A stretch of DNA of 64,000 bases from Kibdelosporangium philippinense (GTDB lineage Bacteria > Actinomycetota > Actinomycetes > Mycobacteriales > Pseudonocardiaceae). This document shows positions 35,882 to 45,078 of this stretch, piece by piece. The position numbers and the translations under genes are program-made. Each line of letters opens with the position of its first letter. Position 1 is the first letter of the stretch. The notes under the pieces were generated by a model. That model did no database searches. It was not told the origin of the DNA and worked only from the letters and a program-made list of their open reading frames with translations. Location: contig NZ_JAJVCN010000001.1 in NCBI RefSeq assembly GCF_021390435.2, positions 3,658,001-3,722,000 on the forward strand. Reading direction: 5' to 3'.

Positions 35882-37369
35882 GTGTGTATAGGGACGGCAC
35901 TGGTGATCTTGGACGAGGAGCGGTGGGCGGAGCTGCGTCGCTTCCGTGGCTTGTATGAGTCCGGCGCGATGAGCATCTCTGCGATCGCGCGGGAGACCGG
36001 GCTGCACCGGCAGACTGTCCGCAAATACCTGGCCAGCGACGCGCGGCCAGGACCGCCGCGAGGCAGCAGCCGCAAGGGGACCCGCACGCCGGTGATCGCC
36101 GCGATGGCGCCGGTGATCGATGCGTGGCTGCGCTCAGAGCTGCTGCTGAAAGGCACGGTTATTCACGAGCGGCTGGTCGAGCAGTACGGGTTCACCGGCA
36201 ACTATCAGCGCGTCAAGCTGTATTTGCAGGAGGCCCGTCCCAGGATCGCGGCCGAGCTGGGTATCGCCCCGGACGAGCTGGGGCTCCTGCACCGCCGGTT
36301 CGAGGTGATCCCAGGCGCGCAGGCCCAAGTGGACTGGGGGGACGAGGGTCAGATCCTCGCGCATGTCGGCATTCCGAAGGTCTACTCGTTCCACATGACC
36401 TTGTCCTATTCACGCGACCCGTTCTGCTGCTTTACCACCAGTCAGGACCTGGAGACCTTCTTCGCCTGCCATCGCCGGGCGTTCGAGCACTTCGGCGGGG
36501 TGCCTCGGGCGATCGTCTACGACCGCACCAAGACCGTGGTGCGTCGGCATGTCGCCCCAGGCAAGGCCGTTCCGTTGCATCCGGAAGCCGTGGCGTTCGC
36601 CGGGCACTACGACTTCGACATCGACGTGCTGGCCGCATACCGCCCGACCGGCAAGGGCCGGGTCGAGCGCCAAGTCGCGATCGTGCGCGATCACGTCCTG
36701 GCCGGTCGTGGGTTCGCCAGCCTGGAGGAGATGGACTCGGCGTTCACCGCCTGGGTCCCGTTGCGGCGCAAGCGCGTCCACAGCACGCACGGCGAGGTCA
36801 TCGGCCACCGCGCCGCCCGTGACCACTCGGCCCTGCACCCAATCCCAGTCAGTCCGTATCTGGTCACGCAGCGGCATCTGCGGCACGTCGGCAAGGACTG
36901 CCTGGTCGCGTTCGACGCCAGCCTTTACTCAGTTCCTGCCCGCAAGGTCCGTCACCGCCAGCTGGTCGAGATCCGCGCCACCGCCGACACCATCAGCCTG
37001 CATGCCACATCCATCGACGCGGCCACGACCGGCAACCTAGCCGACGGCACCCTGCTGGCCGTCCATCCCCGGGCCACGACCAGAGGCCAGCGGGTCGTCG
37101 ACGAAACCCATTGGGACGGTCTGCCCGACGGCCACACCCGCGCGGTTACCACCAGCATCGAGGACGACGACCACGACGGGAAGGTCATCCCGCTGCGGCC
37201 CAATACCGCGCCTGAACAGTCGTGGCCCCGGTCACTGGAGGCGCTGCTCACCCGCACCGCCGCCGCACAGATCAAGGTCGAACACCGCCCGCTGTCGGTC
37301 TATGAACAACTCACCGGCACCGGACCCAGCAGGACCACAGCACTACCGCAGACGAAGGATCACCGTTGA
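35882..37369 (+). CDS. istA: IstA transposase of IS21-B
   Basis: Up to 495 residues; the GTG at 35903 (MILDEERWAELRRF) after an AGGGA site is the likelier start. An HTH follows at MSISAIARETGLHRQTVRKYL. The DDE core shows Asp in QAQVDWGDEGQI, Asp in RAIVYDRTKTVV and Glu in GKGRVERQVAIVRDHVL. The C-terminal basic region ends GPSRTTALPQTKDHR. The stop overlaps the istB start. It is a different IS21 subgroup from IS21-A. Confidence 0.9.
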   Translation: MCIGTALVILDEERWAELRRFRGLYESGAMSISAIARETGLHRQTVRKYLASDARPGPPRGSSRKGTRTPVIAAMAPVIDAWLRSELLLKGTVIHERLVEQYGFTGNYQRVKLYLQEARPRIAAELGIAPDELGLLHRRFEVIPGAQAQVDWGDEGQILAHVGIPKVYSFHMTLSYSRDPFCCFTTSQDLETFFACHRRAFEHFGGVPRAIVYDRTKTVVRRHVAPGKAVPLHPEAVAFAGHYDFDIDVLAAYRPTGKGRVERQVAIVRDHVLAGRGFASLEEMDSAFTAWVPLRRKRVHSTHGEVIGHRAARDHSALHPIPVSPYLVTQRHLRHVGKDCLVAFDASLYSVPARKVRHRQLVEIRATADTISLHATSIDAATTGNLADGTLLAVHPRATTRGQRVVDETHWDGLPDGHTRAVTTSIEDDDHDGKVIPLRPNTAPEQSWPRSLEALLTRTAAAQIKVEHRPLSVYEQLTGTGPSRTTALPQTKDHR

Positions 37370-38136
37370 ACGAGCTGGTCACCACCCGCATCCGCTCCAC
37401 CGCCACCCGGCTCGGCCTGAACCACCTGCCCAGCCAGCTCGACACCTTCGCCCGCCGCGCCGAGGACAACCAGATGGGATACCTCGAGTTCCTCGACCTG
37501 GTCCTGGAAGAGGAAGCCGCCGTCCGCGACGAACGCCGCTTCCGCAGCGCCCTGCGCCTGTCGAAACTGCCGCACCACAAGACCCTGGACGACTACGACT
37601 TCTCCTTCCAGCCCGAGCTGGATCCGCGGAAGATCAAAGACTTGGCCACGCTCTCGTTCATTGAGGACAAAGGCAACGCCGCTCTGCTCGGGCCGCCCGG
37701 AGTCGGGAAAACACACATCGCCGTCGCTCTCGCGGTCGCTGCCTGCCGCGCCGGCTACACCGTCTACTTCACCACCCTGGACGACATGGTCCGCCGCCTG
37801 AAAGCCGCCGACGCGATCGGACGGCTCACCAGCACTCTGCGCACCTACCTACGGCCCAACGTCCTCGTGATCGACGAGGTGGGCTATCAGCCCCTCGAAC
37901 GCGCCGAAGCCAACCTGGTCTTCCAGGTTATTTCGAAGCGCTACGAGAAAGGCTCCGTCATTCTGACCTCGAATAAGAACTTCGGGGAATGGGCCCAAGT
38001 CTTCAGCGACGAGGTCCTCGCCACCGCGATCCTCGACCGGCTCCTGCACCACTGCGACGTCATCCCCATCAACGGCCCCAGCTACCGGCTGAAGAACCGA
38101 CTCGCCGCCATCACGGACACCGCCACCGTCGCTTGA
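37366..38136 (+). CDS. istB: IstB ATPase of IS21-B
   Basis: 256 residues from TTG 37366, overlapping the istA stop by 4 nt. An IstB_IS21_ATP domain has Walker A LGPPGVGKTHIA near residue 107 and Walker B VLVIDEVGYQPL near 166, then sensor-like SNKNFGEW. The N-terminal arm (MGYLEFLDLVLEEEAAVRDERRF) is the usual IstB helical domain. It assists IstA in strand transfer and target choice. It is intact. Confidence 0.92.
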   Translation: MNELVTTRIRSTATRLGLNHLPSQLDTFARRAEDNQMGYLEFLDLVLEEEAAVRDERRFRSALRLSKLPHHKTLDDYDFSFQPELDPRKIKDLATLSFIEDKGNAALLGPPGVGKTHIAVALAVAACRAGYTVYFTTLDDMVRRLKAADAIGRLTSTLRTYLRPNVLVIDEVGYQPLERAEANLVFQVISKRYEKGSVILTSNKNFGEWAQVFSDEVLATAILDRLLHHCDVIPINGPSYRLKNRLAAITDTATVA

Positions 38137-39084
38137 CACCTGGACACATCAGTTCGTACTCACCTGGACACATCACCGGATACGCCGACAGCCGGGCTTG
38201 ATGTGTGGTGTCAATCAGCGTGGCGTAGTCGATCCCGGTCGGTGTCGCTGCTGGCGGGGTGGTGTTTCGGGTCGGGCCTTGGGGTGGGCGTGCCGGCCGA
38301 TGCGGTGCGGAATCGCCAGCCCGGTCGGGACACCTGCCAGCCGGACCTCGATGCGGGTCAGGTCGAACGGGTCGAACACCAGCTCCACTTTCCGTCCGAC
38401 CAGGCCGGTGTCGACTTGATAAGTGTTTCCGTGCAAGGAAACCGTGGCGGTTTTGGTGACCGTGCGATGTTCTTCCCAGAGGAACGCCTCGGTCAGCGCG
38501 GCTGGGGTGGGCAGGCTGACCGGGCCGCCCGCGCTCCAGCGGTCCAGCGGCGCGGCCCCGGTCTCGGAGTGGATGTGGCGGTGATAGACCGTTTCGGTCC
38601 AGGCGGTGAACAACCGGTTCAATTCGGCCAGATCAGCCACAAGGTGGCGGCCGGTGACCTCGGGGTCTCCGGTGATCTCGACCAGGAATTGGTCTCGGAC
38701 TGTCCGAAACAGACGCTCGATCTTGCCTCTGCCCTGCGGGCGGCCAGGGGTGGAGTGGGTCAGTTTGATCCCCAGCTTCGCGCAGGCCCGCAGCAACCAG
38801 GCATCCACGAACGCCGAGCCGTTGTCGACATAGATCGCCTCCGGCACTCCCCGCGAAGCCAGCGCGGGGCGCAGCGCGGCGGCCAACCGCACGGTGTCCT
38901 CGGCATAGCCGAACCGATACCCGACCAGAGCGCGGGAGTGGTCGTCCACAAAGGCGAACAGGTAGGTCTTGCGGCCCGCGATCGCCGGGCCGTGCAAGGC
39001 ATCTTATGCGGACTATCCCGTTATGCTGTCTGGTGTTGGTATCAGGGTGTGACGCGGCCGATCGAAGATTGCGGTTCAACATAA

Positions 39085-40073
39085 TCACAGGTTGTCAAGG
39101 AACGCCATGATCGTGTCAGTTGGCTGGTAGCGGCCTGGAGTTGCTTCGATCGGGGCGGTGCGAGCAAGGGCGCGTTCTTTCAGTGCGAGGTCGGCGTGAA
39201 CGTAAATCTGTGTAGTGGCAACGCTTTCGTGGCCGAGCCAGAGAGCGATGACGGTGGTGTCAACGCCGGCGTTCAACAGTCGCATGGCGGTGGAGTGCCG
39301 TAGCACGTGCGGCGAGATCTTCTTGCCGGTCAGTGTGGGACATGCTTGTGTGGCTGCGCGGGCGTGTTTTGTGACGCGTCGTTCCAGGGCATCGCGGCTG
39401 AGCTGACGGCCGCGGCTGGTAGGAAACACTGGATCGGTGGGCTGGCTGCGCGCTCGGCCAGCCAGGTGCGAAGCATGGTGACGGTGCCGCTGGTCAAGGG
39501 GGTGATGCGCTGTTTGCGGCCCTTGCCGTGGCAGCTGATATGAGCTCCGGTGCCCAGGTGAACGTCACTGATAGTCAATGTGGTCAGCTCGGAGGCGCGT
39601 AGCCCTGTTTGGATCGCCACCGCGAGCATGGTCCGGTCGCGGCGGCCGGTCCAGGTGTTCCGGTCTGGGGCTTGCAGCAGCGCGTCGATCTCGGGTTCGG
39701 TGAGGTAGGTGACGATAGCGCGGTCGAACCGTTTGGGTGGGATCGCGAGCACGCGTTGGATCGAGTCGGCGTGGTCGGGATGGCGCAGCGCGGCGTAGCG
39801 GAACAGTGAGTGGATGGCAGCCAGGCGAGCGTTGCGGGTGCGGACGCTGTTGCCGCGCTCGGTCTCTAGATGGTTGAGGAAATCGCCGATCAGCGGAGCG
39901 GTCAGCTCCTCGATCCGCAACCGGGATGGTGTGCTGCCGGTGCGATGGCAAGTGAAGGCCAGCAACAGTTTGAACGCGTCGCGGTAGGCGGCAATGGTGT
40001 GCGGGCTGGCTTGACGTTGCCGGATCAGCCGGTCGGTGAAGAACGCTTGCAGCGTGGGGGCCAGTGCGCTCAC
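39085..40073 (-). pseudogene. ritC: RIT element 2, third tyrosine recombinase, frameshifted
   Basis: It starts at ATG 40073 (MSALAPTLQAFFTDRLIRQRQ), overlapping the second recombinase stop. It reads well through GLRASELTTLTISDV and GKGRKQRITPL to WLAERAA near 39465, where one extra or missing base shifts the frame. The rest, PVFPTSRGRQLSRDALERRV...HVLRHSTA...LGHESVATTQIYVHAD...MAFLDNL, is in the neighbouring frame. The catalytic HxxR and Tyr are therefore lost from the primary product, so RIT 2 is probably immobile unless the shift is a sequencing error. Confidence 0.82.
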
Positions 40074-41029
40074 GTGTCACCCGCTGTCAGGTAGGTGTCC
40101 AGGCGTTGGCTGGCCAGTTGCAGCAGTTCCGGTGCTGCCGAGAGGTACCAATAGGTGCTCTTGGGATCGACATGGCCGAGGTAGGTCGACAGCGTGGGCA
40201 GCATGGTAGGTATGTCCGCGCCGCGGCGGTAGCAGTCCAGCAGAGTCGCGACGGCGAAACTGTGGCGAAGGTCGTGAATGCGGGGTCGGCAGTTGGCCGA
40301 TCGCGGCGTCAGTCCTGCCAGGTCCCGGATCGTGCGCCACTTCTTCTGTGCCGCACTGTGATCCAGGCGGGTGCCGGCCGCGGAGATGAACAGGACATCG
40401 CGGTCAGCGAGTTTCCTCGTGCGCAGGAGCCGCTGGCGTTGGACCAGATAGTGACGCAACCCGTCGGCTGTGGTGGCATGCACCGGGAGCAGGCGGCTCT
40501 TGCCAAACTTGCCCGCCCGGACGATCACCGTCTCGCTGTGGTCGTCGAAGTCTGTGACGTCCAAGGCGATCGCCTCGCTGAATCGCATACCGGTGACCGC
40601 GAGCAGACCGATCATCGCAGGGTAGGTGGCCGCCGCGATCGGGGTGGGCAGCATGCGGGCCGCCGCGATCAGGGCGTCGATCTCCCTGCTGGAGTACAAG
40701 TATGGCGTAGCCCGGTGTTTGCCATGAGCAAGCAACCCGGGTGGTGGGATCTGAGTGCGGTCGTCGAGGTTGCGCAGGTAAACGGCGAACCGTCGTACTG
40801 CGATCAGACGCAGTGCGTGCCACCAACCACTTCCGCCCGGCAGCGTGGCCCACGCCACCGCGTGCTCCACAGTGACCACGTCCGCGTCGTGCTGTTCTAG
40901 GTAGGTGACGAACTGTGCCAGCAGTTTCTCCGCGCGGTCCAATGTGGACCCCAGAGCCCGGCGCAAGCGCAGGTAGTCGGCCAGGGCTTGCCGCAACATG
41001 CTCACGCCAGTGGTCGCGCCCGCGCTCAT
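40070..41029 (-). CDS. ritB: RIT element 2, second tyrosine recombinase
   Basis: 319 residues from ATG 41029, overlapping its neighbours by 4 nt on both sides. Active site residues are Arg in GMRFSEAIALDVTDF, Lys in AGKFGKSRLLPV, HDLRHSFAVATLL, LGHVDPKST and Tyr in YWYLSAAPELL. It aligns along its length with the second recombinase of RIT 1 (shared YWYLSAAPELL ending), showing that order and role are conserved between the two elements. The frame is intact. Confidence 0.87.
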   Translation of the reverse strand: MSAGATTGVSMLRQALADYLRLRRALGSTLDRAEKLLAQFVTYLEQHDADVVTVEHAVAWATLPGGSGWWHALRLIAVRRFAVYLRNLDDRTQIPPPGLLAHGKHRATPYLYSSREIDALIAAARMLPTPIAAATYPAMIGLLAVTGMRFSEAIALDVTDFDDHSETVIVRAGKFGKSRLLPVHATTADGLRHYLVQRQRLLRTRKLADRDVLFISAAGTRLDHSAAQKKWRTIRDLAGLTPRSANCRPRIHDLRHSFAVATLLDCYRRGADIPTMLPTLSTYLGHVDPKSTYWYLSAAPELLQLASQRLDTYLTAGDT

Positions 41030-42240
41030 GCCACGACCTGCGATCCTGGCCAGGTGCGGGCGATTCTGCGCAGCGAGCCGATGTCGACCTTCGCGTAGAT
41101 CGTTGTGGTGAGGGCAGTGCGATGCCGTAGGACCTGGCCGATCTCTTCCAGCGAGGCGCCAGCACCGAGCATGGCGGTGGCTGCGCTGTGCCGCAACCGA
41201 TGCGCATGCAGCACGCCCAGGCCCGCCCGGCGGGCTGCCCTGGCCACCACGTTGGTGACCGTGGTGCTGCTCATGTGACCATACGGCGCACGAGCACAGA
41301 CGAACACGTGCCGGGTATCGGTCTTGGGGCGCCAGCCAACTAGGTATGACACGATCGCCTGCCCGACATCGCTGGGCAGCGGCAGACGCTCACAGCGTGG
41401 GCCTTTGCCCGTGATGGTCAGCTCGCCGCGGCGCCAATCGATATCCTCCAACCGCAGCGCGGCGATTTCTCCGATGCGCAACCCCAGCCGCGACAACATG
41501 GTCAGGATCGCAAAATCTCGCTGACCTATCTCGGTTTCCAAGTCACACGACGCCAACAGGGCCCTCACCTGCCCGCTAGGCAAAGCTTTCGGCAGCCCGG
41601 CCAACTTCCACCGAGCCATGGTCGGCACCGCGCTAGCCAGCCCAACCGGAATAGCCCCGGCAACCTGCAGGTACCGCAACAACGATCGCAGCGCGGGCAC
41701 CAGATGCGCCAACGACCGAGGAGCCTGGCGCGCCTGCTCAACCACAAACTCGGTGATCTCACCGGCGGTCAACTGCTCCAGCCCGCCTTGGCCATCACGC
41801 ATCCGGCACTCCACAAAGGGCCGGACCGCACACACGTTCCGCTCGATAGACCGAGCAGCAAGACCTCGCTCCGCTGCCTCGTACTCCGCATACCGCCTCA
41901 GCAGCGCGTCAGCAGCCGTCACCACGTGGCCGGCCGGAGCGGCCAGCGGCACCCCGATCGACCGCAAATACTCCAACAATGCCGCCCACGACCCAGCCTT
42001 CCAATCCTTGAACCGCCCGTCCACGCACTGCGCCGCGATGAACGCCTCCACCGTTGCCGGACCAAACTCGGTGATCTCAAGCCCTGTTGTCTGCATCCAC
42101 TGACTCAGGTGGATCACGCGTCGCTGGTGTGTCCGCACCGCCGTCGGCACGTACCCCTTATGCCCCAACCATTTGGTGAAACCTTCCTCAAACGGCATCA
42201 ACGGGCCGGATATCTCCAGCCGTGCACGAGACCACGTCAC
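41026..42240 (-). CDS. ritA: RIT element 2, first tyrosine recombinase
   Basis: 404 residues from GTG 42240 (MTWSRARLEISGPLMPF), chosen because GGAGG lies 7 nt upstream; 57 nt more are open before it. Catalytic residues are Arg in GLRIGEIAALRLEDIDW, Lys in ITGKGPRCERLPL, HAHRLRHSAATAML, LRHRTALTT and Tyr in TIYAKVDI. It is homologous to the first recombinase of RIT 1. The gene starts close to subterminal TTATGC motifs, so binding by the recombinases could affect its own expression (inference). Confidence 0.87.
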   Translation of the reverse strand: MTWSRARLEISGPLMPFEEGFTKWLGHKGYVPTAVRTHQRRVIHLSQWMQTTGLEITEFGPATVEAFIAAQCVDGRFKDWKAGSWAALLEYLRSIGVPLAAPAGHVVTAADALLRRYAEYEAAERGLAARSIERNVCAVRPFVECRMRDGQGGLEQLTAGEITEFVVEQARQAPRSLAHLVPALRSLLRYLQVAGAIPVGLASAVPTMARWKLAGLPKALPSGQVRALLASCDLETEIGQRDFAILTMLSRLGLRIGEIAALRLEDIDWRRGELTITGKGPRCERLPLPSDVGQAIVSYLVGWRPKTDTRHVFVCARAPYGHMSSTTVTNVVARAARRAGLGVLHAHRLRHSAATAMLGAGASLEEIGQVLRHRTALTTTIYAKVDIGSLRRIARTWPGSQVVA

Positions 42241-42388
42241 GATCTTTCCTCCCGTCTGAACCTGGCACTGACCCAGGCGGGAAAACCCACGGCGCATGAC
42301 GCAGACTTATGCGGACCTCACTCGAATGGCCGCACTTCCGAACAGGCACAACGCAACCAAGATCGGCATAAACAGACCATCGGCATAA

Positions 42389-42420
42389 GACGACTTATGT
42401 CGATATCGACATAAGTCGTC
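42389..42420. repeat. Perfect 32-bp palindrome at the right end of RIT element 2
   Basis: Each 16-nt arm is GACGACTTATGTCGAT and its complement, centred on TCGATATCGA. It lies outside the terminal repeat and overlaps the TCT flank. RIT 1 has a comparable one-sided palindrome, but at its opposite end. Confidence 0.85.
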
Positions 42421-43016
42421 TCCGGTCCATAACTCGTTGGGGCGGGCGGCTTCGAACCGGCCGAACACCGACGGGCCAGCATCGGCGGCGGGGCCGGTCA
42501 GGCCGAGGCGGGTGAAATGGCGCTGCAAGGTGCGCTCGTCCGGCGACCAGCCCAGCTGCGCGCGCAGGATCCGGCGGATCCCGGCCGCGGTCCGCTCCGG
42601 ATTCTCCCGCCGCAACGCCACCGCCAGCTCCATCACCTCGACCGGGGTGCGCTGATGAGTCTGGCGGGGACTGGGCACCAGCGCGTCGAACCCGCCAGCC
42701 CGCCAGTCCCGGATCCAGCGATCCAGGGTCTGACGCGATACCCGTGTCTTTCGGCCGAATGGATCGGTGTGCTCGGCTGCCGCGATCGCCCGCACCAGCC
42801 GGCCCGTTCTTTCGTCGAGTGCGCCTCATCCGCGGCCTCGCGGATGAGTTGATAGCGAAACAGTCCGATCGCCCGCGCTCGATCGGTGCGCACCTGTTGT
42901 TCATCGTCGGCTGGCGTCACGCCGGTGCCCCTCCATTGCTCGTTCCACAAAGGACGAGCCGAAAAGGACCACGAATGATCACCCCCGCGGCAGAGGCAAC
43001 TCGTGTTGATCCACAA

Positions 43017-43589
43017 TCACGGCCAGCCCGGAGCCAGCAGCCGCCCGCCCGAGATCGCCACCGCCAGTTCCCATACCGACACCATGGGCAGCACGAACCG
43101 CCGGGCCGCAGCCCGCGCTGCCGCCTCGATCGCGCACAGCGCGTCCGCACACGAGCTTGCCGCCGGCTCGGGCATCACCGGGTCCGGATCCAACGCCCGC
43201 AACCACACCGTGAACACACCCCGCACCGGCTCGGCCCGCCCGGCAAACCGGCGGATCCAGCCCCGCACCGTGTCCACCGGCCTGCTCAACGCCGCAGCGA
43301 TCGACCGATACCCGCCACCGGCAGCCTTCGCCGCCAACGCCGACCCGATCACCACCGCCGCGTCCGCCCGCCGCACCAGCAGCACTACCGGCAACAACAC
43401 ATGCGTCACCCCACAACCGGCGCATCGCGACCGGCGTGGCCGCACCCGCACCGGGCCGTGCGGACCGCGGACCGTCCGTTCCCGACCATGACCCCAACCG
43501 GTCAGCATCCCGCCGCAGCCTGGACAGGCCAGCCGTCCACTCACAAGCCGACGCTCGACGGCGTCCGCGTCCACCTCTACCGTGACCAC
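43017..43589 (-). CDS. Zinc-ribbon/HTH protein of the transposon (DUF6431-like)
   Basis: 190 residues from GTG 43589 (MVTVEVDADAVERRLVSG), picked for the GGAGG 4 nt before it; the frame is open to 43718. A CPGCGG...RCAGCG zinc ribbon lies near residues 22-60, followed by an HTH-like stretch (GGGYRSIAAALSRPVDTVRGWIRRF). It ends ...ISGGRLLAPGWP. Similar small zinc-ribbon proteins occur in actinobacteria next to integrase-core transposases with ExeA-type ATPases. The job is unknown; DNA end binding or transposase loading is a guess. It lies just inside the right terminus and upstream of the transposase. Confidence 0.6.
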   Translation of the reverse strand: MVTVEVDADAVERRLVSGRLACPGCGGMLTGWGHGRERTVRGPHGPVRVRPRRSRCAGCGVTHVLLPVVLLVRRADAAVVIGSALAAKAAGGGYRSIAAALSRPVDTVRGWIRRFAGRAEPVRGVFTVWLRALDPDPVMPEPAASSCADALCAIEAAARAAARRFVLPMVSVWELAVAISGGRLLAPGWP

Positions 43590-44554
43590 AGCGCCTCCGA
43601 GCGCCACCGCACGGCCCTCCCGCGGGACTCCGGCAAGAGACACGGGAGGGCCGTCGCCTACACCGACGTGCTCACCGTGCCGCCGAACACGATCAACAGC
43701 AACCAACCCGCGCCGCACACCAACCCATGCTCACGCTCAACGCCGGAGCCCTACCCACAGGTGCTCATCTTCAACGCCGCCGAACACACCAAGTCGGCCT
43801 TGGCGATCCGCACGGTCGCTTCCGAGCCGCCCTTGGTTTGCGGGTCGGCCGGGACACAGGTCCGGATGGTCATCCCGTAGTGCCGGCCAACCTCGACGAT
43901 CTCCGGGTTGCGCACCGCGATCCGAGCCACATGGTCGATCGACACGGTCTTCTCGTTGTCAGTCAACGCATACGTCGGCACTCCACCCAACCTGCGCAGT
44001 GTCGTGTCCAAACACGACACGATCGTGGGCATTGTCTTGTCCCATACCGGGATCACCACCCGGAACCGTGACCACGCCAGCCACGCACACCACAGACTCG
44101 TGCGTCGACCCCTGATCCGTGGGCCCTCACCCCAGTCCCACTGCAGCCACAATCCCGGCTCGGTGATCCACGGCCGGAACACCCGCCGCTGCCCGGCTTG
44201 GAACCGCTGCTTCACCTCCGCGACCGCCCGACGGGTCGTGCGTTCCCCACCGGTGAAACCCATCGCGGTAATCCGACGATGCACCACATCCGCGCGGACC
44301 CGACCACCCGAGCGGACCACCAACTCCTCGATCTTCTCCAGATACTCGTCGATCGGACGAGCACGATGCTCCCGGGCCACCGGGCTCTGCCCGGCCTCCC
44401 GCAACTGCACATACCGAGCCACCGTGTGGTGGTCACACCCCGCAAGCTCGGCCGCAGCACGGTAACTGCCCGTGAGGTCGTATGCCTCAAGGATCTCCAT
44501 GATCTCCCTGCTCGTCTTCACCGGCCGACCCTCGCCGACCGGTATCCCGGACTG

Positions 44555-44655
44555 ATCACCGGGGAGATATCTGGCCACCAGCGGGGAGATCGCTGGCCAC
44601 CTATGGGGCGGTAACTGGCCGCCTATGGGGATTTTTCACTGGCCACGGACAGGCC
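44555..44655. repeat. Terminal repeat array of IS21-A
   Basis: Four spaced copies of a CTGGCCRC-like motif (about 44567, 44587, 44607 and 44632) with intervening GGGGA boxes lie next to the end. IS21 elements typically carry several such transposase-binding repeats at each end. Confidence 0.65.
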
Positions 44656-45078
44656 CTGCCTGTCTCGCGCTTGCCGAGGCCCGAACGTGTACCCCAGGAA
44701 CGTGAACGAGATGTTCGGATGATCACCGCGCCGGTTGCTGTCCCTGCAGTACACGATCTTGGTTTTGTCCGGGTGTAACCTCACCCCGACTTGTTCCATA
44801 CGCCGACCGATCGCAGCCCGCAGCATGTACGCCTGGCGTTCAGATCCACAGTGCACTACCGCGTCATCCACGTATCGCTCGAACGTGACGCCCGGAAACT
44901 CCCGGGCCATCCACGCATCGAACGCGTAGTGGAGGAACAGATTTGCCAGGACTGGCGAGACTACGCCCCCAACGCACTGGGCAACTTCGAGTTCGAGGTC
45001 ACGCTGAGTTATCGGCGGCTGGAACGGCCGCGGCGTGTCGCGAGTGGAGAGTGACATGTCGAGTAGTACTCTTATGAC

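Larger units (their letters stand above)
35767..38190 (+). mobile_element. IS21-B: intact IS21-family element
   Basis: Termini share TGTCGGCGTA and further ATGTG..CC repeats. GCCG lies on both sides (35763-35766 and 38191-38194), and removal of the element plus one GCCG rejoins the host transposase as HQARLARGV in frame. Several copies of a GGACACATNA-like subterminal motif lie at the right end (38140-38180). Both genes are intact. Confidence 0.9.
39005..42418 (-). mobile_element. RIT element 2 (recombinase in trio), inserted in a DDE transposase gene
   Basis: Three minus-strand tyrosine recombinase genes with 4-nt overlaps. Both ends carry TTATGC-type motifs (39005-39030 and 42365-42390, inverted). 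TCT (39002-39004 and 42419-42421; AGA on the gene strand) flanks both sides, and removing one copy rejoins the transposase as LWTGDALHGP in frame. The right end also has a 32-bp perfect palindrome. The ends and proteins differ clearly from RIT 1, so this is an independent RIT lineage. Confidence 0.83.
35641..42920 (-). pseudogene. DDE transposase of the transposon, broken by RIT 2, IS21-B and two frameshifts
   Basis: The reading starts at GTG 42920 (MTPADDEQQVRTDRARAIGLFRYQL). It needs a 1-nt correction near 42801 to reach GRLVRAIAAAEHTDPFGRKTRVS and runs to PNELWTGD at about 42422. It resumes after RIT 2 at 39001 with ALHGPAIAGRKTYLFAFVDDHSRALVG, then AIYVDNGSAF and GRGKIERLFRTVRDQF (DDE residues). 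A second 1-nt slip near 38240 leads into TGIDYATLIDTTHQAR. IS21-B follows, and LARGVNYAALARTTDL...DNEVSS ends the gene at 35641. The product is a Mu/IS481-like integrase-core transposase. Two independent frameshifts mean it is dead even without the insertions. Confidence 0.85.
34710..43786 (-). mobile_element. DDE/ExeA-ATPase/zinc-ribbon transposon, hosting IS21-B and RIT element 2
   Basis: Ends are 25-bp inverted repeats starting TGTT (34710-34734 and 43762-43786; 22 of 25 identical), each followed about 10-25 bp inward by a second similar unit (CGGCGTTGAGCGTGAG). An exact 8-bp target duplication CACCAAGT flanks it (34702-34709 and 43787-43794) inside istA. Without its own insertions it is about 3.2 kb with three minus-strand genes: a zinc-ribbon protein, a DDE transposase (broken) and an ExeA-like ATPase. 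This resembles Mu/Tn552/Tn7-like systems that use a transposase with an AAA partner. Confidence 0.82.
33919..44521 (-). pseudogene. istA: istA of IS21-A, split by the 9-kb transposon
   Basis: The N-terminal piece 44521-43787 begins MKTSREIMEILEAYDLTGSYRAAA (HTH), carries Asp in WLQWDWGEGP, and runs to GGSEATVRIAKADLV. The C-terminal piece 34709-33919 continues PTDANLLEEYRTFGDLEAACRGFC and ends ...VGDEGEEL, its stop overlapping istB. Joining the two after removing one CACCAAGT restores KADLV-PTDAN without a frame change. The protein would be about 510 residues, normal for IstA, a DDE transposase. Start GTG 44521 was preferred to ATG 44578, which lies in the terminal repeats. Confidence 0.9.
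28660..44655 (-). mobile_element. IS21-A: IS21-family element broken by three nested insertions
   Basis: Its own pieces are about 44655-43787, 34709-33384, 29987-29925 and 28968 to about 28660, roughly 2.5 kb in total, which is the normal IS21 size. The upstream end is 44655 region, reading TGTCCGTGGCCAGTG on the minus strand, where it cuts the intron reverse transcriptase. Inserted elements are an IS5-type element (28969-29924), RIT element 1 (29988-33383) and a DDE/ATPase transposon (34710-43786). The downstream end near 28660 is approximate because no matching terminal repeat could be confirmed there. Confidence 0.85.
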
